Shown here: positions 17,692 to 27,700 of the stretch, piece after piece | How the letters are laid out: each line of letters starts with the position of its first letter | Numbering within the stretch: the stretch's first letter is position 1 | DNA from: Streptomyces sp. TSRI0281 | GTDB lineage: Bacteria > Actinomycetota > Actinomycetes > Streptomycetales > Streptomycetaceae | Direction of reading: 5' to 3' | Assembly: GCF_001905125.1 (NCBI RefSeq) | Contig: NZ_LWLE01000001.1 | Coordinates: forward strand, 1 to 64,000 | Length of the DNA: 64,000 bases | Notes under the pieces: generated by a model | The model's input: only the letters and a program-made list of their open reading frames with translations | Told to the model about the DNA's origin: nothing | Databases searched by the model: none | Position numbers and translations under genes: made by a program

Positions 17692-20394
17692 ATGGAGGCG
17701 CTGCGTCAGGACGATCCACGCCATTTCGGCCGGTACACCGTGCTGGCCCGCTTCCGCGAGGGCGCCGCCGCCGTGCAGTACCTGGCGCGGGAGACCGGCG
17801 CGGACGAACGCGCCGTGATCACTGCGGCGCGGCCCGCCCTCGCCGAGGTACCGGCCTTCCGCCGCCGCTTCCGGTCGGAGGCCCGCACCGCCGCACGCCT
17901 GGCGGGCGGCTGGGTGACGCCGCCGCTCGACGTCCGGTGCACCCGTGACGAGGACACCGACAGTGCGGTGGAGGAGCCCGACAGCCTCTGGACGGCCACC
18001 GGCTACGTCCCCGCGCTGACCCTGTCCGAGGCGATCGGCCTCGCCGGACCGCTGCCCGAACGCGCGGTGCGGATACTGGGCGCGGGCATCGCCGAGATCC
18101 TCTCCCGGGTGCACGCGGGCGGTGCCGTACTCCAGGGGCTCGCTCCCGGCACGGTGCTGCTGGCCGAGGACGGACCCCGGCTCACCGCCTTCGGCCCGCT
18201 GGGCGCGGCGGCCTCCGCCGAGGCGAGGGGTGGACAGCTCTCGGTACGGCTGGGGTACCTGACACCCGAACAGGCCGAGGGCAGGGAAGCGGGCGCGCCC
18301 TCCGACCTCTTCGTGCTCGGGCTTCTGCTGGCGTACGCGGCCACCGGTACGACGCCGTTCACGGACGGCCCGCCCGAGGAGGCCGCCGACCGGATCGCGC
18401 ACGCGGAGCCCGAACTGGGCGCCGTACCCGAAGGGTTGCGGGAACTGATCGCCGGGTGCCTCGCGAAGGATCCGGATCAGCGGCCGAGCGCCGGTTCGGT
18501 CGCCGCGGAACTGGCGCTGGAGGGAGCGGCGGGCCTCGCCAGGGGCGGCTGGCTCCCCGAACGGCTGTCGGCGGCGGTGGCGGACCAGGAGGCGCGGGTA
18601 CGGGCGCTGGAGACGCCGGTCGAGGAGGCGGACGAGGCGGACGAGCCCGAGGACGCACCGGTCGACGCTCCGGTCGTGACAGCGGCCGAACCCGAGGACG
18701 CCGTCGTCGTCGCACGGGGTGCCGACGTGGTGTCCGTGCCTGCGGCCCCGTCCGGAGCCGTGGCCGGAGCCCCTTCCGGAGCCGTGGCCGGGCAGGAGGA
18801 CCGGGGAACCACCCGCTTCCTCGGAACCGTGTCCGGCGCCCCGAGGACCGACCATCCGACGACCCAACTCGCCGTCCCCCGCGAGCTGACCGCCGCAGCC
18901 CCGGCCGCCGTACAGGCCCCTCCGGCCCTTCCGGCCCCGTCCCCCGCGGCGCCCTACCAGCACCACCAGGGCGGCCCCGCCCCGTACGCCGCCGCCGCTC
19001 TGCCGGGGGCCGCCGCACCGGCGGCCACCCCGATGGTGTCGCTCCCCCTGCCGCCCCCGGCGCCGGCCCCCGATCCCACCGCGAGCCGCCGGGCCCTGCT
19101 GATCACGGCGGGCGCCGCGGCCGCCGGGCTGATCGTCGGCGGTGGCGCCGTCGCCGTACTGGGGTCGGACGACAGCCCGTCCACCGACGACGACAAGCCC
19201 GCCCCGGACCGCCCCCGTACCCTTCCGGGGCAGGCCCCGGAGCCTCGGTGGACCTACGCGCACCCGGCCTCCGAGTCGACGCCGCTCACCACCGCCCTGT
19301 GGCAGGACAAGCTGCTGGTGCTGACCAGCGAGAGCCAGGCGACCGGCGTCGACCTGCGCACCGGGAAGCGCGTCTGGCAGCGCGCGGACGCCGCGAAGGG
19401 GCAGGCGGCCCTGGCGGCGGGCGAGAACCTCTGCTTCCTGGCGAGCCCGACCGAGTTCCTGTGGCTGTCGCCCGAGGACGGCGCGGTCGAGCACCGGGTG
19501 CGGTACATAGACCAGTTCACCGGCCTGCCGAATCTGACGGTGGGACGGATCACCGGGCTGTCCGGTTCCGTCATCTGGTTCACCGGCTCGCACACGGTCA
19601 CGGTGAAGGCCCCGAAGCCGAAGAAGGGCAAGAAGCCGGGCAAGGACAAGCAGGTCGTCCAGGCGTACTTCTTCGCGTACGACATCGTGCGGCGCAAGGA
19701 GCTGTGGCGCACGGCCGTACCCGCGGGCCGGGCCCCGGGAACGCCCTCCTACCAGCTGGTCGCGGAGCGCTCCGCCGACCTTCTCGTACGTCAGGACGCG
19801 GCGACCCTCACACCCGCCGACGTCAGGACCGCCAAGGGGAAGGGCACCATCCGCTCCTTCGACCAGAAGACCGGCAAGCTGCTGTGGGCGAAGCAGTACG
19901 GCGCCGTCGCCCCGGGCGCGGGTGTGCTGGGCGACGAGGACGGTCGGCTGTACGGCGCGGTGGGCACGAACCTCCAGGCTTTCGAGGCGGACACCGCCAA
20001 GCCGGTGTGGGTCCTGAACGGTGGTACGGGTTCCGTGTACGGCACGCCCGTGGTCGCCGGGCCCCTGCTGCACACCACCAACCGCAGCCAGGAGGTCGGC
20101 GCGGTCCAGCGGGAGACCGGCCGGCTCGTGTGGCGGCGTTCGACGGAGGTCCCGCTCGGCGGCAACGCCCCCGCCATCACCCTCAGCGCCAGCGAGAAGA
20201 CCCTGATCGCCGCCGACGCCTCCCAGGTCACCGTGTTCTCGGCGGCCGACGGACGGCGGCTGTGGAAGTTCCAGGACATCGGGGCGCAGGACCCCAAGGG
20301 GGCCACGGTCACCGCCCCGTACCGGGCCCTGACCGCCAAGAAGACCGTCGTGGTCCAGCGGGACCGGACGTTCTACTCCTTCCCCGTGGAGTGA
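17692..20394 (+). CDS. Pseudokinase fused to a PQQ-type beta-propeller
   Basis: 900 aa. The N-terminal 280 residues align by layout with Ser/Thr kinases: start PRHFGRYTVLARFREG, and the late sub-domains SDLFVLGLLLAYAATGTTPF and CLAKDPDQRPS. The catalytic residues are gone, however. The glycine loop is absent, the HRD region reads LQGLAPGTVLL, and the DFG position reads TAFG. Next comes a long Ala/Pro/Glu linker, one membrane helix near 468-490 (ALLITAGAAAAGLIVGGG), and an outward domain with repeated DLRTGKRVWQ, DQKTGKLLWAKQ and RETGRLVWRR blades, as in PQQ-binding-like propellers. It probably senses outside the cell and signals by protein contact rather than phosphorylation. The ATG at 17692 follows a GGGGGG stretch. 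Confidence 0.9.
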   Translation: MEALRQDDPRHFGRYTVLARFREGAAAVQYLARETGADERAVITAARPALAEVPAFRRRFRSEARTAARLAGGWVTPPLDVRCTRDEDTDSAVEEPDSLWTATGYVPALTLSEAIGLAGPLPERAVRILGAGIAEILSRVHAGGAVLQGLAPGTVLLAEDGPRLTAFGPLGAAASAEARGGQLSVRLGYLTPEQAEGREAGAPSDLFVLGLLLAYAATGTTPFTDGPPEEAADRIAHAEPELGAVPEGLRELIAGCLAKDPDQRPSAGSVAAELALEGAAGLARGGWLPERLSAAVADQEARVRALETPVEEADEADEPEDAPVDAPVVTAAEPEDAVVVARGADVVSVPAAPSGAVAGAPSGAVAGQEDRGTTRFLGTVSGAPRTDHPTTQLAVPRELTAAAPAAVQAPPALPAPSPAAPYQHHQGGPAPYAAAALPGAAAPAATPMVSLPLPPPAPAPDPTASRRALLITAGAAAAGLIVGGGAVAVLGSDDSPSTDDDKPAPDRPRTLPGQAPEPRWTYAHPASESTPLTTALWQDKLLVLTSESQATGVDLRTGKRVWQRADAAKGQAALAAGENLCFLASPTEFLWLSPEDGAVEHRVRYIDQFTGLPNLTVGRITGLSGSVIWFTGSHTVTVKAPKPKKGKKPGKDKQVVQAYFFAYDIVRRKELWRTAVPAGRAPGTPSYQLVAERSADLLVRQDAATLTPADVRTAKGKGTIRSFDQKTGKLLWAKQYGAVAPGAGVLGDEDGRLYGAVGTNLQAFEADTAKPVWVLNGGTGSVYGTPVVAGPLLHTTNRSQEVGAVQRETGRLVWRRSTEVPLGGNAPAITLSASEKTLIAADASQVTVFSAADGRRLWKFQDIGAQDPKGATVTAPYRALTAKKTVVVQRDRTFYSFPVE

Positions 20395-20407
20395 CGCCCC
20401 GCCGGCT

Positions 20408-20436
20408 GATCCCCCGGCACCGCCTTTCGGGGGATC
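20408..20436 (+). terminator. Hairpin after the pseudokinase gene
   Basis: Perfect 9-bp stem gatcccccg/cgggggatc with an 11-base loop, 13 bp past the stop codon. There is no T-run, as is usual for streptomycete terminators. Confidence 0.7.
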
Positions 20437-20557
20437 CGTCGGCCGCCACGCCGCACGGTGCTTGCCTCACCCGACATCGAGTGAGCGGATTAATCAGATT
20501 CGCCTACTTATACGGGGCTCCTTCACGGCGCTCCGCCCCCGTCCCGGAGGTGATGTC

Positions 20558-21910
20558 GTGTCAGGCAGAATCCTGCGCGCGGTCTGCACGGCGGCACTGG
20601 CCGCACTCGTCGCGACCTCCCCCGCCACCGCCTCGCCCGCCTCCCCCGTCGATCCGGGCCCCGCCCCGTCCGGGGAGTCCACGCCGGCGGGGGAAAAACC
20701 CGGGGAGGAAGCCGGAGCCGAGGACACGGACGCGGATGTAGAAGCGGACGTAGACGTAGAAGCAGACGTAGAAGCGGATCCGAACCTGGACCTGGACACG
20801 GACGCCGCCTCGGGCGCGGACGCCGACCCCGGCCTCGGCGCGGACGCCCCCGAGGCGGGCAACGGACCCGGAACCTCCAGGAGCATCGGCGAGCTGCTGA
20901 CGGAGCTACGGACGCTCTATCAGCAGGCCGAAGAGGCCACCGAGACCTACAACGGCACCGCGGAGGAGCTGAAGAAGCGCACCGCGGCGACCAGGAAACT
21001 GACCTCCGATCTCGCGAAGGCCCGGCTCGCCCTCGACGGCAGCCGGGATGACGCGGGGCGGCTGGCCCGTGAGCAGTACCAGGGCCGGTCCGAGTACTCC
21101 GCGTATCTGCATCTGCTGCTGGCCCGCGACCCCGTACACGCCCTGGACCAGAGCCATGTCATCGAGCGGGCAGCCGCCGGACGGGCGGCGACCGTGAACC
21201 GGCTCACCGGTGCCGAGAAGCGCGCCGCCGCGCTGGCGACCGCCTCCCGCAAGGCGCTGGCCGAGCAGCGGACGCTGACCGCGAAGCAGAAGAAGCAGCG
21301 CGACAGCGTGCGGTCGAAGCTGAACAAGGTCGAGGCACTGCTGGCCACGCTCTCCGCCGAGCAGCTCGCCGGGCTGGCGACGCTGGAGGGGCGGAACACG
21401 GCGAAGGCCCAGCGCGAGCTGGTCGCCTCGGGGGCGCTCAGCTCGACCCGGCCACCGACCGAACAGGGCGGTGACGCCGTGGCGTTCGCGGTCGAACAGA
21501 TCGGCAAACCGTATCTGTGGGGAGCGGAGGGCCCGGACTCCTTCGACTGCTCCGGGCTCACCTCGCAAGCCTGGTCGAAGGCGGGGCGCGCCATTCCGCG
21601 GACGTCGCAGGAGCAGTGGCGGCAGCTGCCGAAGGTGCCCATGGAGTCGCTGCGCCCCGGCGACCTGGTGATCTACTTCCCGAAGGCGACCCATGTAGCG
21701 CTGTACATCGGCAACGGCAGGGTGGTGCAGGCGCCGCGCCCCGGGGCCTCGGTGAAGGTGTCGCCGGTCGCGTCGAACCCGCTGCTGGGCGCGGTCCGCC
21801 CCGATCCGCAGGGCACGCCGCTGAGCACGTACACACCGCCGGAGCTGCCCGAGGGAGCGTCGGAGGGCTCGGACGAGGGGTACAGCCCGGGCACGGCCCC
21901 GGACGCGTAG
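20558..21910 (+). CDS. Secreted NlpC/P60 peptidoglycan hydrolase
   Basis: 450 aa. The signal peptide is MSGRILRAVCTAALAALVATSPATA. An acidic Asp/Ala/Glu-rich stretch (about 50-110) follows, then a long coiled coil (about 115-290, e.g. LRTLYQQAEEATETYNGTAEEL). The C-terminal NlpC/P60 domain has the catalytic Cys in DSFDCSGL (about 330) and the His in ATHVALYIGNGR. The family cleaves stem peptides of peptidoglycan; a coiled coil usually keeps the enzyme in check or docks it to a partner. The GTG at 20558 is chosen because GGAGG lies 7 bases upstream and it opens the signal peptide. It is convergent with the flavoprotein gene across a long hairpin. Confidence 0.93.
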   Translation: MSGRILRAVCTAALAALVATSPATASPASPVDPGPAPSGESTPAGEKPGEEAGAEDTDADVEADVDVEADVEADPNLDLDTDAASGADADPGLGADAPEAGNGPGTSRSIGELLTELRTLYQQAEEATETYNGTAEELKKRTAATRKLTSDLAKARLALDGSRDDAGRLAREQYQGRSEYSAYLHLLLARDPVHALDQSHVIERAAAGRAATVNRLTGAEKRAAALATASRKALAEQRTLTAKQKKQRDSVRSKLNKVEALLATLSAEQLAGLATLEGRNTAKAQRELVASGALSSTRPPTEQGGDAVAFAVEQIGKPYLWGAEGPDSFDCSGLTSQAWSKAGRAIPRTSQEQWRQLPKVPMESLRPGDLVIYFPKATHVALYIGNGRVVQAPRPGASVKVSPVASNPLLGAVRPDPQGTPLSTYTPPELPEGASEGSDEGYSPGTAPDA

Positions 21911-21921
21911 ACCGGCACATG

Positions 21922-21974
21922 CGGCGGCCGGGCCGGCAGGTCGACACATCGACTCCGGCCCGGCCCGGCCGCCG
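21922..21974. terminator. Long bidirectional terminator hairpin
   Basis: 15-bp perfect stem cggcggccgggccgg/ccggcccggccgccg between two convergent genes. An inner hairpin gtcga-caca-tcgac lies in the loop. Confidence 0.85.
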
Positions 21975-21985
21975 GATGTACGGGG

Positions 21986-23221
21986 TCAGGCCCCGGAGAC
22001 CTCGGCGAGGTACGCGTTCGTCTTCTCGGGCTCGAAGAAGAAGTTGTCGAAGTCCGCCGGGTCGTTGAACCCGTTGGCGAAGCGGTCGGCGACCGGCTGG
22101 AGCTGACCGGCGGCGCCGATCAGGTTCAGGACGTGCTCCGGCGGTACGCCGAGCATCGCGTTGGTCCACTTCGTGACGTGCTGCGCGGTGTCCCAGTAAC
22201 GGTCGAACGTGGACTGCATCCACTCCGCGTCGAACTCGCGGTCGCCGTGCTCGATGATCGAGTCCAGATACGCGTTCGCGCACTTGGAAGCCGAGTTGGA
22301 GCCCTGCCCGGTGATCGGGTCGTTGGCGACGACCACGTCGGCCACGCCGAGGACCAGACCGCCGCCGGGCAGCCGGCCGATCGGCTTGCGGACGGTCGGG
22401 GCGTAACGGCCCGCCAGGGTGCCGTTGGCGTCGGTCAGCTCGACCTTGGTGGCGCGCGCGTACTCCCACGGGGTGAACTTCTCCATGAGCTCCAGCGTCT
22501 TGGCGAGGTGCTCGGACGGGTCCTTGATGCCCTGGAAGACGTCCAGCGGACCGCCCGGGATGCCCTCCCAGAACAGGATGTCCGCACGGCCGGAGGTGGT
22601 CAGGGTCGGCATCACGAACAGCTCGCCGACGCCCGGTACCAGGTTGCAGCGGACCGCGTCGAAGTCGGGGTGCTCGGGGCGCACGCCCATGCCGTGCACA
22701 TACGCGACCGCCAGCGCACGCTGCGGGGCGTCGAACGGCGAACGGGACGCGTCCCGGCCGAACATGGAGACCAGCTCGCCCTTGCCGGCCGAGACCATCA
22801 CCAGGTCGTAGGTGCGGGAGAAGTAGTCCAGGTCGGAGACGGCCGCACCGTGGATCACGAGCTGACCGCCGCGCTGGGCGAAGGTCTCCATCCAGCCGGC
22901 CATCTTCACGCGCTGGTCGACGGACTGGGCGAACCCGTCCAGCTTGCCGACCCAGTCGACGGCCCGCGAGGAGTCCGGGGCGGCGACCGAGACGCCCAGG
23001 CCCTGGATCTTCGGCGCCTGCGACTCCCAGAAGTTGAGCTGGTAGTCGCGCTCGTGCTGGAGGGCGGTGTGGAACATGCACTGGGTCGACATGACCCGGC
23101 CGGACCGGATCTCGTCGGCCGTGCGGTTGGACATCAGGGTGACTTCGTACCCTCTCGACTGAAGGCCGAGGGCGAGCTGGAGACCGGACTGACCGGCTCC
23201 GACTATGAGTATCTTCCGCAT
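21986..23221 (-). CDS. StyA-like FAD-dependent monooxygenase in the conservon operon
   Basis: 411 aa. The N-terminal Rossmann fingerprint MRKILIVGAGQSGLQLALGLQSRG binds FAD. The second cofactor region, GLVLGVADVVVANDPITGQGSNSA, matches the GD-type FAD motif position of group E (styrene/indole) monooxygenases. STQCMFHTALQHERDYQLNFW and DILFWEGIPGGPLDVFQG are also typical of StyA relatives. Group E enzymes need a separate flavin reductase (StyB); none is adjacent, so reduced FAD must come from elsewhere. The ATG at 23221 follows GGAGA. The gene starts 41 bp after the conservon GTPase gene on the same strand, so it is probably the fifth gene of that operon. Substrate unknown. Confidence 0.85.
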   Translation of the reverse strand: MRKILIVGAGQSGLQLALGLQSRGYEVTLMSNRTADEIRSGRVMSTQCMFHTALQHERDYQLNFWESQAPKIQGLGVSVAAPDSSRAVDWVGKLDGFAQSVDQRVKMAGWMETFAQRGGQLVIHGAAVSDLDYFSRTYDLVMVSAGKGELVSMFGRDASRSPFDAPQRALAVAYVHGMGVRPEHPDFDAVRCNLVPGVGELFVMPTLTTSGRADILFWEGIPGGPLDVFQGIKDPSEHLAKTLELMEKFTPWEYARATKVELTDANGTLAGRYAPTVRKPIGRLPGGGLVLGVADVVVANDPITGQGSNSASKCANAYLDSIIEHGDREFDAEWMQSTFDRYWDTAQHVTKWTNAMLGVPPEHVLNLIGAAGQLQPVADRFANGFNDPADFDNFFFEPEKTNAYLAEVSGA

Positions 23222-23262
23222 CGCGGTTTCTCCGTTACGTGTTTCCGGCTGACGCCGTGGCT

Positions 23263-23913
23263 CTACGCCGGGGTGGCGTCGAGAGCGTGGCCGACCAGGG
23301 CCAGCAGCGACTCGACGACCGTGATCCTGTTGCGCGCGTCCATGATCACAACAGGTACGTGCGGGGGTACGGTCAGGGCCTCCCTGACGTCCTCCGCCTC
23401 GTAACCGGGCGTGCCCTCGAAGTGGTTGACAGCCACGATGTACGGCAGTCCGCAGCTCTCGAAGTAGTCCAGAGCGGGGAAGCAGTCGGCGAGCCGCCGG
23501 GTGTCGGCGAGCACGACCGCGCCGATCGCGCCGCGCACCAGGTCGTCCCACATGAACCAGAAGCGCTGCTGGCCGGGTGTGCCGAAGACGTACAGGACAA
23601 GGTCGTCGTCGAGCGTGAGCCGGCCGAAGTCCATCGCGACGGTCGTGGTGGTCTTCTCGGGCGTCGCGGAGAGATCGTCGGTCTCCTCGCTGGCCTGGGT
23701 CATCAGCGCTTCGGTCTTCAGCGGAGTGATCTCGGAGACCGAGCCGACGAAGGTCGTCTTGCCCACCCCGAATCCGCCCGCGACCACGATCTTGGTGGCG
23801 ATGGGGGCACGGGTGTGGTCGAGCTGCCAGCTCTGGATCGATTCGTCGGCCTGGTCCCTGGGCCCCGGCTGACGCGGGGCGAAGAGCGGCGACTCAGAGA
23901 CGACGGAGTCCAT
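23263..23913 (-). CDS. cvnD: Conservon GTPase CvnD
   Basis: 216-aa Ras-like small GTPase. The P-loop is GGFGVGKTTFVGS, the switch/G3 region is LYVFGTPGQQRFWFMW (TPGQQ replacing the usual DxxG), and the G4-like segment is VAVNHFEGT. CvnD proteins are the MglA-like partners of CvnB, and the complex at the membrane switches on CvnA signalling in Streptomyces. It overlaps the end of cvnC by 20 bp, so translation is coupled. About 35 residues precede the P-loop domain, normal for the family. Confidence 0.95.
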   Translation of the reverse strand: MDSVVSESPLFAPRQPGPRDQADESIQSWQLDHTRAPIATKIVVAGGFGVGKTTFVGSVSEITPLKTEALMTQASEETDDLSATPEKTTTTVAMDFGRLTLDDDLVLYVFGTPGQQRFWFMWDDLVRGAIGAVVLADTRRLADCFPALDYFESCGLPYIVAVNHFEGTPGYEAEDVREALTVPPHVPVVIMDARNRITVVESLLALVGHALDATPA

Positions 23914-24307
23914 TGAGCACCCTTTCGAGCAGTGCGCGGTCGGGCTGGCCGGCGCCGTGGCCGGTTCCGTACACGCGGATCTTTCCTTGGTCGGCCAAGT
24001 CGCTGAGCAGCACCCGGACCACGCCGAGGGGCATCTTCAGCAGGGCCGAGATCTCCGCGACCGTACGCATCCGGCGGCAGAGTTCCACGATGGCCTGGAG
24101 CTCCGGCATCACACGCGAGGCGAGGTTGCCGTTGGTGAGCTCGCGGCGCTCCTCGGGTGCCTCCAGCGCGGCGACGAACGTCTCGACGAGCAGGACGTGG
24201 CCGAAGCGGGTGCGGCCCCCGGTGAGGGAGTACGGGCGGACCCGTGCGGGCTTCTTGTCGGACCCGCGGACGGGGAGCCTGCGGGCGGGTTCAGCAGCGG
24301 ACGTCAC
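23894..24307 (-). CDS. cvnC: Conservon DUF742 protein CvnC
   Basis: 137 aa. DUF742 core with RVRPYSLTGGRTRFG near residue 23 and a winged-helix-like part, AEISALLKMPLGVVRVLLSDLADQGKI, ending in LLERVLNGLRRL. DUF742 proteins are always found with CvnA, B and D, and are thought to help link the roadblock protein and GTPase to output. The ATG at 24307 overlaps the cvnB stop (ATGA), and its own end overlaps cvnD. Confidence 0.95.
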   Translation of the reverse strand: MTSAAEPARRLPVRGSDKKPARVRPYSLTGGRTRFGHVLLVETFVAALEAPEERRELTNGNLASRVMPELQAIVELCRRMRTVAEISALLKMPLGVVRVLLSDLADQGKIRVYGTGHGAGQPDRALLERVLNGLRRL

Positions 24308-24783
24308 TGGGTGCTCTCCATCGATTTGCGCAGCTCACTGCGGAGTTCGGGGGTGAGGACGTGTCCGGCACGGCCGACGAAGAGGGCCATGTGGTACGCG
24401 ATGACGCTCATGTCGCAGTCGGGGGTGGCGTGCACACCGAGCAGGGAGCCGTCGCTGATCGACATGACGAAGACGCTGCCCTCGTCCATGGCGACCATCG
24501 TCTGCTTGACGCCTCCGCCGTCCATCAGCTTCGCGGCTCCCACGGTGAGGGAGCCGATACCGGAGACGATGGTGGCGAGATCGGCGCTGGACCCCCTGGG
24601 CCCGTCCTGGCGGCCTTCCGTGCGGGCGGTCAGATGGCCGGGATCGGAGGAGAGCAGCATGAGTCCGTCGGACGAGACGACGGTGACCGAGTGGACCCCT
24701 GGCACCTCCTCCACCAGATTGCTCAGCAACCAGTGAAGGTTCCGGGCTTCGGTACTCAGCCCGAATGTGCTGGGCGCAGTCAA
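24304..24783 (-). CDS. cvnB: Conservon roadblock/LC7 protein CvnB, TTG start
   Basis: 159-aa roadblock/LC7 (MglB-like) protein: helix LHWLLSNLVEEVPGVHSVTVVSSDGLML, then VGAAKLMDGGGVKQTMVAMDEGSVFVMSISDGSLLGV. In the family it binds and regulates the CvnD GTPase. The start is a TTG at 24783 that overlaps the cvnA stop as TTGA. GAGGAGG sits 7 bases before the TTG, inside the last cvnA codons, which decides this start. A stretch of charged residues (RTEGRQDGPRGS) between the helices is a mild insertion. Confidence 0.93.
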   Translation of the reverse strand: MTAPSTFGLSTEARNLHWLLSNLVEEVPGVHSVTVVSSDGLMLLSSDPGHLTARTEGRQDGPRGSSADLATIVSGIGSLTVGAAKLMDGGGVKQTMVAMDEGSVFVMSISDGSLLGVHATPDCDMSVIAYHMALFVGRAGHVLTPELRSELRKSMESTQ

Positions 24784-27700
24784 CTGCGTGCCTCCTCGAC
24801 TGTGTCCCCCGTCTCATCGGTCCGGTCATCCGTGCGGCCGGTCAGCTCAGTGTGCTCGGTCGGTGAACTGCGCTCGGTGTGTGCGGTGTGTGCGGTGCGC
24901 GCGCCCTGGTCGGTGACGGCCACCTGGCCGGTGCTCTCGGCGATCTCCACCTCGACATCGCGCCGGCCGTCCTTCGCGCCCTGGTGGAAGCCGCCGAGCC
25001 GACGGCGCAGGGCTTCCTTGTCGAGGCTGCCCTTGCGCTCGGTGGCGGGTGTCGCGGCGGGCTGGACGACCTTGGGGGTGCGCTTGGGCAGCCCCTTGTC
25101 GGTGATCCGCCCGGCCGACGGCTGCCGGGGCCCGGGAAGGGTGTCCACCGCCGGGGCGGGCGCGGGTGCGGGTGCGGCGGGCGGCTCCGGTGCCACCGGG
25201 GCGGCGTACGGCTCCCGGGCGGCCGGGACGGGCTGCGTGGGGCCGGTGTCGGCGGGACGTTCGTGCCGGTCGGGGCCGATCGCGTACGGGTCCGAGGTCT
25301 CCTCCGGCACCACCGGGAGCCGCACCTGGAGGGTGATCTCGGACTCGGACGGCGTGTGCGCGGACTCGGACGGCGTGTGCTCCGGCGCGGTCGGCGTGTA
25401 CTCCGGCTCGTCCGGCGCCTGCGCGGCGGTCGGCGCCCGCTCCGGCTCGGACGGCGTCTGCTCGGGGCCGGTCGGCGCCTGCTCGGGCGCGGGGGCCGGA
25501 GCCTGCGCTTCTGCGGCCGGCTGGACCCCGGCGTCCCGGATCGCCTGCTCGGCGGCGGCGATCAGCGGGTCGACGGAATCGCTGGGTTCGACCGGTTCGA
25601 CGGATTCGACAGGTGCGACGGATTCGGCGGGGGCGACAGGTGCGACGGGTTCGGCGGGTTCGGCGGGGGCCGCGAGTGAACGGCTGGGCAGTGCGTTGGA
25701 GTTGGCCTCGGCGACCGAGCCCGGCAGGTGCAGCGACGGCGTGTCCCCGGACTTCGGCACCGGCGGCGGCGAGGCGGCCGGAAGTGCCTTCGGCAGCAGG
25801 GACTGGGGCAGGACGACGACAGCCGTCACTCCACTCCCCTTCTGCTCGCGCAGCTGGACCCGTACGCCGTGGCGCGCGGCCAGCAGCGAGGTCACCTGAA
25901 GCCCGAGCCCGGCGCCGTCGGCATTCTGCTCCCCCGCCTCGAACGAGGTCGGGTCGGCCAGCCTGGCATTGAGTTCGCCCATCCGGACCGACGACATGCC
26001 GATGCCCTCGTCCTGCACGGAGAGCATCACCTCACCGGTCTCCAGCAGCCAGCCGGAGAGCTCGACATGGGAATCCGGCGGCGAGAAGGCGGTCGCGTTC
26101 TCCAGGAGTTCGGCGACCAGGTGACTGAGGTCGTCCGCGGCGAAGCCCGCGATCTGGGCGTGCGGCGGCAGGGACTGGATGGTGACCCGTTCGTACCGCT
26201 CGATCTCGCTGACGGCCGCGCGCAGGACGTCGACCAGCGGGATCGGGCTCGGGTGGCTGTGGCCGTGCTCGGCGCCCGCGAGGACCAGCATGTTCTCGCT
26301 GTGCCGGCGCATGACGGTCGCCATGTGGTCCAGCTTGAAGAGCGTGCCCAGGCGATCCGGGTCCTGCTCGCGCTCCTCCAGGCTCTCGATGACGCCGAGC
26401 TGACGCTCGACCAGACCGAGGGTGCGCAGCGAGAGGTTGACGAAGGTGTGGTGGACCGTGTTCTTCAGCCGCTCCAGCTGTGCGGCGAGGTCCGCCGCGT
26501 GGACCTGGAGTTCGGCCCGCTGGAGGGTGAGGGCCTCGCGGCCCGCGATCAGTTCGCCCCGCTCGCTCTGGAGGTTCTCGAAGCGTCCGGTGAACTCGTT
26601 ATGCAGCCCGTGCAGCTTGCCGTGCAGCGTGTTCATCGACCGGACGACCTGGGCGAACTCGTCGTTGCGGCCGGTGTAGCGGACCGGTTCCGCGCTCTCC
26701 GGTTCGCTCGCGAGGCGGGCGGCGCCGATCCTGAGGACGGCGAGCGGCTGGGTCAGTGTGCGGGCGACCGCGGTGGAGACGCCGACGGCGATCAGGAAGC
26801 AGCCGCCGAGCAGCGCGATGCTCAGTTCGAGCGCGGTGACGTCGTCGTCGCGCAGCCCCTCCAGCCGTTGGACCTGGGCGGTGCCGAGGGCGGACTCGAC
26901 GCTGCGCATCCGGTCGATCCGGGCGGAGAGCGCCGCCCCGACCTTCTCGGCGTCCGCCTCGCGGTCCGACGCGGAGAGCTCGGGCCGGTCGGTGAGCCTG
27001 GAGAGGTACTTCTCCGCGCTGTTGACCTCGGACCCGGTGACGACGGTGGCCAGCTTGTCCCGGGCGACGGGGCTCGCCGCCTGGTCGAAGTCGGCGAGCG
27101 AGGCCAGTTCGCGCACCCGGGCCTGCTGGGCGGCGGCGCTCAGCTCGTCCCGGTCGCGGTCGCCCTCGGTGTCGCCCTCGTCCTGGGTCTCCAGCGGCAG
27201 CCCGGTGAGGGGGTCGGTCTGCGTCTCCGTGGCCTTCTTGCCGGGGACGGCGAGGGCGGCGAGGAGAAGCCCGCGGGTGGCGGACGCCTGCTCGACGGCA
27301 CCGCCCAGCGCCAGCGGGGCACGGGTGGCCTCGGCGGCGCGCGGCGGGGTCTTCTCGGCGAGCTCGTCGGCGAGGTCGTGGAGCTTGGAGATGACCTCGG
27401 AGTACGCCTGGTGGGCGTCCAGGGCCGATCCCTTGCCGGTGAGGGCGTCACGGCGCAGGGAGGGAACGGTGGAGAGGTCGCGGCGCAGCGTGGCGGGTGC
27501 GGCGGCGCGGATCTCGTCGATCTGCTGGTCCACCCGGGTGCTGCGGCTCTTGGCGTCGGCGTTCCTGCCGTTCCTGCCGTTCTTGCCGTCGCCCTTTCCG
27601 CCCGCGTCCCGGCCGGCGGCGATGTACGCGGTGACCGTGTCGCGCTCGTCGGCGAGGGAGTGCGCGAGGGTGATCGCCTGCTGGTTCAGCTCGGCGAGGG

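Noticed and set aside
20437..20557. Possible c-di-AMP (ydaO-type) riboswitch before the NlpC/P60 gene
   Set aside because: Such elements precede some streptomycete wall hydrolases, but the leader is too short and the conserved motifs are not present.
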